Origin: Promethearchaeota archaeon
Lineage (GTDB): Archaea; Asgardarchaeota; Lokiarchaeia; Sigynarchaeales; SOKP01
Length of the DNA: 18,036 nt
Assembly (NCBI GenBank): GCA_016839905.1
Contig: JAEOTJ010000428.1
Location: 1 to 18,036 of the forward strand
Reading direction: 5' to 3'
Shown: piece after piece, positions 15,326 to 18,036 of the stretch
Layout of the letters: every line of letters starts with the position of its first letter
Position numbering within the stretch: the stretch's first letter is position 1
Translations under genes and position numbers: made by a program
The notes under the pieces: generated by a model
The model's database searches: none
Told to the model about the DNA's origin: nothing
Seen by the model: the letters and a program-made list of their open reading frames with translations, nothing else

Positions 15326-17377
15326 TTAATAGGAAAAAAACTGTCTAGATAAACTAGCAATTCTTTTTCGCGTGTAAACCTTGTTTTTAATAATTTCCTT
15401 GATATAATTTGAGATTTCTTTTATTTTATTGATATCAGAAGGAATTGGGAGAGTGACTTCAGTGATTCTATTACCTATTGTTGCGATTGTTCCTTGAATA
15501 AATGTGATTGCTTGAATTTGCTTTAAAACAATATCGAGTTTTAATAGGTATAAAAGCAAATAGGAATCAATGAAATCATCATTAGGTCTTGCTTTTATTT
15601 GAAAGATATGGCTCTGAATTATTATTTTCGTATCTAATTCAGTAATATAAGCAGTATTTCCGATTAAATTTGGACCTCCATCTTTAACTAAAAGAATATC
15701 TCCTTCTTCAATATTTTGTTTATCTTTATATTGCTCATATACTTCCTTGGAGGTTTTTTTATGTGAATCTAAATTTATTTCCCAATTATTTATATCGCTA
15801 GTACGGATAAAGGGTATGTCTCCAAGACCGTATACATATGATCCTATTTCATCTCCTCTCGGGAGATATCCTCCTTTAGTTGTTTTGATGATTCCCTTAT
15901 CTATTAAATCTTTAATCGAAACGAGCGTGTAATCTTTATCATTTTCAAGCTTCTTTAAAGTCTTTTCTACACCAGTATAATAATAAGGAATAAAAATGTT
16001 ATTTTTAATTTGGTTGAAATTCATTTTAAAGAATTTTTGCTCTTTCAAATAATTAAAATCTTCACTATCTTTTAATTTGGTATGGAGTTCAATTAATTCA
16101 TCATTAATAAAGGGATTACCATTGAAATCCAGTTTTTGGCTTCCATCCTTATTTAATTTGTATAAAACCTTCCCGTCTTTATCATGACCTACTTTATTGA
16201 CTATTGCAAAGTCAATTTTATACTCTTCTGGAACCTTTAACATCTTTTGAAAGAATAAAATACTTGTCTTATTACATGTATAAGGTTGGAATGTGGTTTG
16301 ATCCAATGAGATAATTCCTAAAATTTTACCATTTGAATTCAAATATTCCCAGATATAGCGGTCAGAGGGATTTCCAAATATACCTTCGGGTAAGACGATA
16401 CCTAATTTTCCTCCGTCCTTAAGAAGCTGAATACATCTTTCAATAAAAAGAACTTGAGGTGCTTGCTGCTTAAGTAATTTATTTTGCTTTTTCCATTTAC
16501 CATTAATATTCTTCCAAGAATGCCCTAAATCATAATTAATTAAAATCTCCTTTTTATTTATGGGAATTTTGACACCGAAAGGAGGATTTGTTAATATAAA
16601 ATCAAAATAGTTATTTTTAATAGTTTTCCTTGCTTGGGCTCGATAACTCCTTGGATCTAATGAGTCCTCACAAAAAATATTTGATTTTCCACCACTTAAT
16701 ATTTCTAAATACAACTTGCTGATTCTTGCTAGAAATAAATCTTTATCAATTCCATAAAGGTTTGAAGCAACCTCAATTTTTTTCTCTTCTGAGTCGATTT
16801 TAAACCATAAAAGATCTTTAACTTCGAGAAGAAAGCCTCCATGCCCACAAGCTGGATCAAGAATTTTTGAATCAATCTTTGGGTTTAAATAATTTACCAT
16901 AAATTTAATTATATTTGGAGGTGTAAAGAATTGGCCACCTTCCTCTTTTAAAATTTTACTCACAAAAATTTCAAAAGCGTCACTCAAGATATCTTTAGAT
17001 GATTGAAGTAAAGAAATGTTTTGAAGTTCTTCTACAATTAAATAGACGAGATCTTCGGTAAGATTGATGTTTTCGTTTTCTCCAATTATATCCGGATAAA
17101 TATCTTTAACATTCTCTCTAAAGAAAGCTTGTATTCTTTTTAATACTTCACTTTTAGTTTCATTATCTTTGATACAAAAGGCTACAGAATCTTCTGGCGA
17201 TTTAGAGATTTCATCAACCAATTTACACAGTAAAAGATTAATTATCTCTTTCGACCTTGTTCGTGTATCAGTATCGGTATATTTTAATTTACCGTATAAA
17301 TGTTGATTAATTAAAATAAAGGTTTTCTTTAAGTTAGCAATTTTTTTCAAATCTTTTTTCCGAATACATTTATCCAT
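15326..17377 (-). CDS. N6-adenine DNA methyltransferase fused to a type I specificity (HsdS-like) domain
   Basis: A 683-residue fusion. Residues 1-140 are a helical N-terminal region like that of HsdM-type enzymes. GGQFFTPPNII (147-157), the SAM-binding motif DPACGHGGF (174-182) and the catalytic NPPF (264-267) mark an intact N6-adenine methylase that runs to about residue 460. Residues about 483-683 are one target-recognition half of HsdS: VSIKDLIDKG, GDIPFIRTSDINNW, GDILLVKDGG and IATIGNRITEVTLPIP, then the closing helix. Normal type I systems encode M and S separately, with two recognition domains per S; a single fused domain suggests the protein dimerises. No nuclease or helicase (HsdR) is fused or visible nearby, so it is an orphan or its partner lies outside. 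The ATG overlaps the end of the upstream PH-like gene by 8 bases, implying coupled translation. Confidence 0.92.
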   Translation of the reverse strand: MDKCIRKKDLKKIANLKKTFILINQHLYGKLKYTDTDTRTRSKEIINLLLCKLVDEISKSPEDSVAFCIKDNETKSEVLKRIQAFFRENVKDIYPDIIGENENINLTEDLVYLIVEELQNISLLQSSKDILSDAFEIFVSKILKEEGGQFFTPPNIIKFMVNYLNPKIDSKILDPACGHGGFLLEVKDLLWFKIDSEEKKIEVASNLYGIDKDLFLARISKLYLEILSGGKSNIFCEDSLDPRSYRAQARKTIKNNYFDFILTNPPFGVKIPINKKEILINYDLGHSWKNINGKWKKQNKLLKQQAPQVLFIERCIQLLKDGGKLGIVLPEGIFGNPSDRYIWEYLNSNGKILGIISLDQTTFQPYTCNKTSILFFQKMLKVPEEYKIDFAIVNKVGHDKDGKVLYKLNKDGSQKLDFNGNPFINDELIELHTKLKDSEDFNYLKEQKFFKMNFNQIKNNIFIPYYYTGVEKTLKKLENDKDYTLVSIKDLIDKGIIKTTKGGYLPRGDEIGSYVYGLGDIPFIRTSDINNWEINLDSHKKTSKEVYEQYKDKQNIEEGDILLVKDGGPNLIGNTAYITELDTKIIIQSHIFQIKARPNDDFIDSYLLLYLLKLDIVLKQIQAITFIQGTIATIGNRITEVTLPIPSDINKIKEISNYIKEIIKNKVYTRKRIASLSRQFFSY

Positions 17378-17813
17378 TACCGATGTACCATATGATTGTT
17401 TTTTGATCTTTTAGAGGCAACTTTCTATCAAAATGTAAAAATTTTTTCAAAATACTCATAAAAGATAGATAACCTTTATATGGAATCTCTACGCCAAGAA
17501 ATGTTCGATTTTTGGATCTATCTTCATCCCAATTTAAAAAGAACCGAATACTATAGGTTTTTTTCATATTTGTAGTAGTAATTACTTTAATATCTTTTAA
17601 CCTGATATAAATTACATTGTTTTTTATAGGGAGCAATGATTTTATATGTGGATCTATATTTCTTAATAATTTAGTTTTTTGAATCCATCTCTCATCGGTT
17701 AATAAATAGAATGATCCTAGATTACCTTTTTTACCTTTAGTTTGGTTCCATAATAGTACTTCATTAGGTTCCAAAAATTTATAAAGTTCCTTTAAATTAT
17801 TATTTTTCTCCAT
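17370..17813 (-). CDS. small soluble PH-like domain protein coupled to the methylase
   Basis: A 147-residue protein without membrane helices. Its layout matches the C-terminal half of the protein at 9436-10146: FLEPNEVLLWNQTK (13-26) parallels LLDKDEEILWKKSE, YLLTDERWIQKT (36-47) parallels IILTNKRLFQRS, and VIYIRLKDIKVITT (67-80) parallels AIYFNLKQIQAIFF. A FFLNWDED strand and a final helix (about 114-126) follow. This order of strands and a closing helix fits bacterial PH-like domains, which bind proteins or lipids; the assignment is by pattern, not by search. It has no enzyme motif. It is the first gene of a minus-strand operon, and its stop lies inside the start of the methylase-specificity gene (ATGGATAA overlap). 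That ties it to DNA modification or defence. ATG start with only a weak TGAT upstream. Confidence 0.75.
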   Translation of the reverse strand: MEKNNNLKELYKFLEPNEVLLWNQTKGKKGNLGSFYLLTDERWIQKTKLLRNIDPHIKSLLPIKNNVIYIRLKDIKVITTTNMKKTYSIRFFLNWDEDRSKNRTFLGVEIPYKGYLSFMSILKKFLHFDRKLPLKDQKTIIWYIGNG

Positions 17814-17888
17814 TATCTATTATCATTTATTAATTTTTAATTAATACAAAATTATATTAAGACTTTATAATTTTTTAATTCTTCATTC

Positions 17889-17944
17889 TGATTCATTTTT
17901 TTTTTAATTATCAGTACTTGATTCAACCGACAAAAATTGATTCA
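17889..17944. repeat. three TGATTCA direct repeats in the divergent promoter region
   Basis: TGATTCA occurs at 17889-17895, 17919-17925 and 17938-17944; the last two extend to TTGATTCA. They lie between the methylase operon (start 17813, minus) and the gene starting at 18002 (plus). By a rough composition estimate well under one copy is expected in this spacer, so they may be binding sites of a regulator. Confidence 0.35.
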
Positions 17945-17965
17945 TAACTTTCTTCTTTTACTGCG

Positions 17966-17977
17966 CTAAATTATAAT
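17966..17977 (+). promoter_or_regulatory. possible TATA box of the right-edge gene
   Basis: TAAATTATAATA lies about 30 bases before the ATG at 18002, the right distance for a leaderless archaeal transcript. No close ribosome binding site is present; AGGAG at 17978-17982 is too far upstream. Confidence 0.3.
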
Positions 17978-18001
17978 AGGAGAAAGAAGATAGTTATATT
18001 T

Positions 18002-18036
18002 ATGCCTAATAAAAATAACTATTTATGGAAAAATTC
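18002..18036 (+). CDS. start of a gene cut by the right edge
   Basis: ATG at 18002 opens a frame (MPNKNNYLWKN) that continues off the window. A TATA-like sequence about 30 bases upstream supports it as the first codon of a leaderless message. An inverted repeat, ATAGTTAT (17990-17997) and ATAACTAT (18015-18022), straddles the start codon and could bind a repressor or fold in the mRNA. Too little protein is visible to name it. Being divergent from the methylase operon, it could be a partner of that system. Confidence 0.4.
   Translation, partial: MPNKNNYLWKN

Noticed and set aside
1..18036. CRISPR array or other regularly spaced repeats
   Set aside because: No repeat with unique spacers was found; the only tandem repeat is the 33-bp coding repeat without spacers.

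Overview
The window looks like a stretch of an AT-rich archaeal chromosome (roughly 70% A+T by eye). Archaeal signs are: TTTAAATA/TTTAAAAG-type TATA boxes placed for archaeal RNA polymerase; ribosome binding sites of the GGTGA / GTGAT / TGATC kind; many TTG start codons; T-tract terminators; and an AmmeMemoRadiSam radical SAM enzyme. The mix of a seven-helix membrane protein with a zinc-ribbon tail, zinc-ribbon TPR proteins, an acyl-CoA synthetase and a DEAD-box helicase would fit an Asgard (Lokiarchaeia-like) archaeon. That placement is inference from gene style only; no rRNA or marker gene is present.

Layout from left to right. The left edge (2-124) carries the C-terminal tail of a gene cut by the window, possibly a transposase. 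A small two-helix membrane protein (246-446) and a 542-residue coiled-coil protein of unknown function (709-2337) follow on the plus strand. Two TPR proteins lie on the minus strand (2349-3767 with a zinc ribbon, and 3825-4703). The second is divergent from amrS (4810-5877, plus). A minus-strand six-helix membrane protein (5910-6572) and a PfkB-family sugar or nucleoside kinase (6676-7869) follow, the kinase divergent from a single-domain CheY-like receiver (7995-8375, plus). Next is a minus-strand run: a YprB-type DEDDh exonuclease (8391-9362), a membrane protein with a PH-like domain (9436-10146), a DEAD-box helicase with a DEGD motif II (10197-11348) and an AMP-forming acyl-CoA synthetase (11518-13524).

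The longest gene-free stretch (13525-14050) holds a terminator-like inverted repeat, a strong hairpin and a short GC-richer coding-like fragment. It is followed by a seven-helix protein with three nearly identical 33-bp repeats and a zinc-ribbon tail (14051-15229, plus). The right end has a two-gene minus-strand operon: a small PH-like protein (17370-17813) overlapping by 8 bases a DNA methyltransferase fused to a specificity (HsdS-type) domain (15326-17377). No restriction subunit is visible. A divergent gene begins at 18002 and runs off the window.

The genes do not form one pathway. The most system-like locus is the PH-like protein plus methylase-specificity fusion, with three TGATTCA repeats in its divergent promoter region; it could be part of a defence or epigenetic module. 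A second, membrane-bound PH-like protein at 9436-10146 shares short sequence blocks with the one in that operon.
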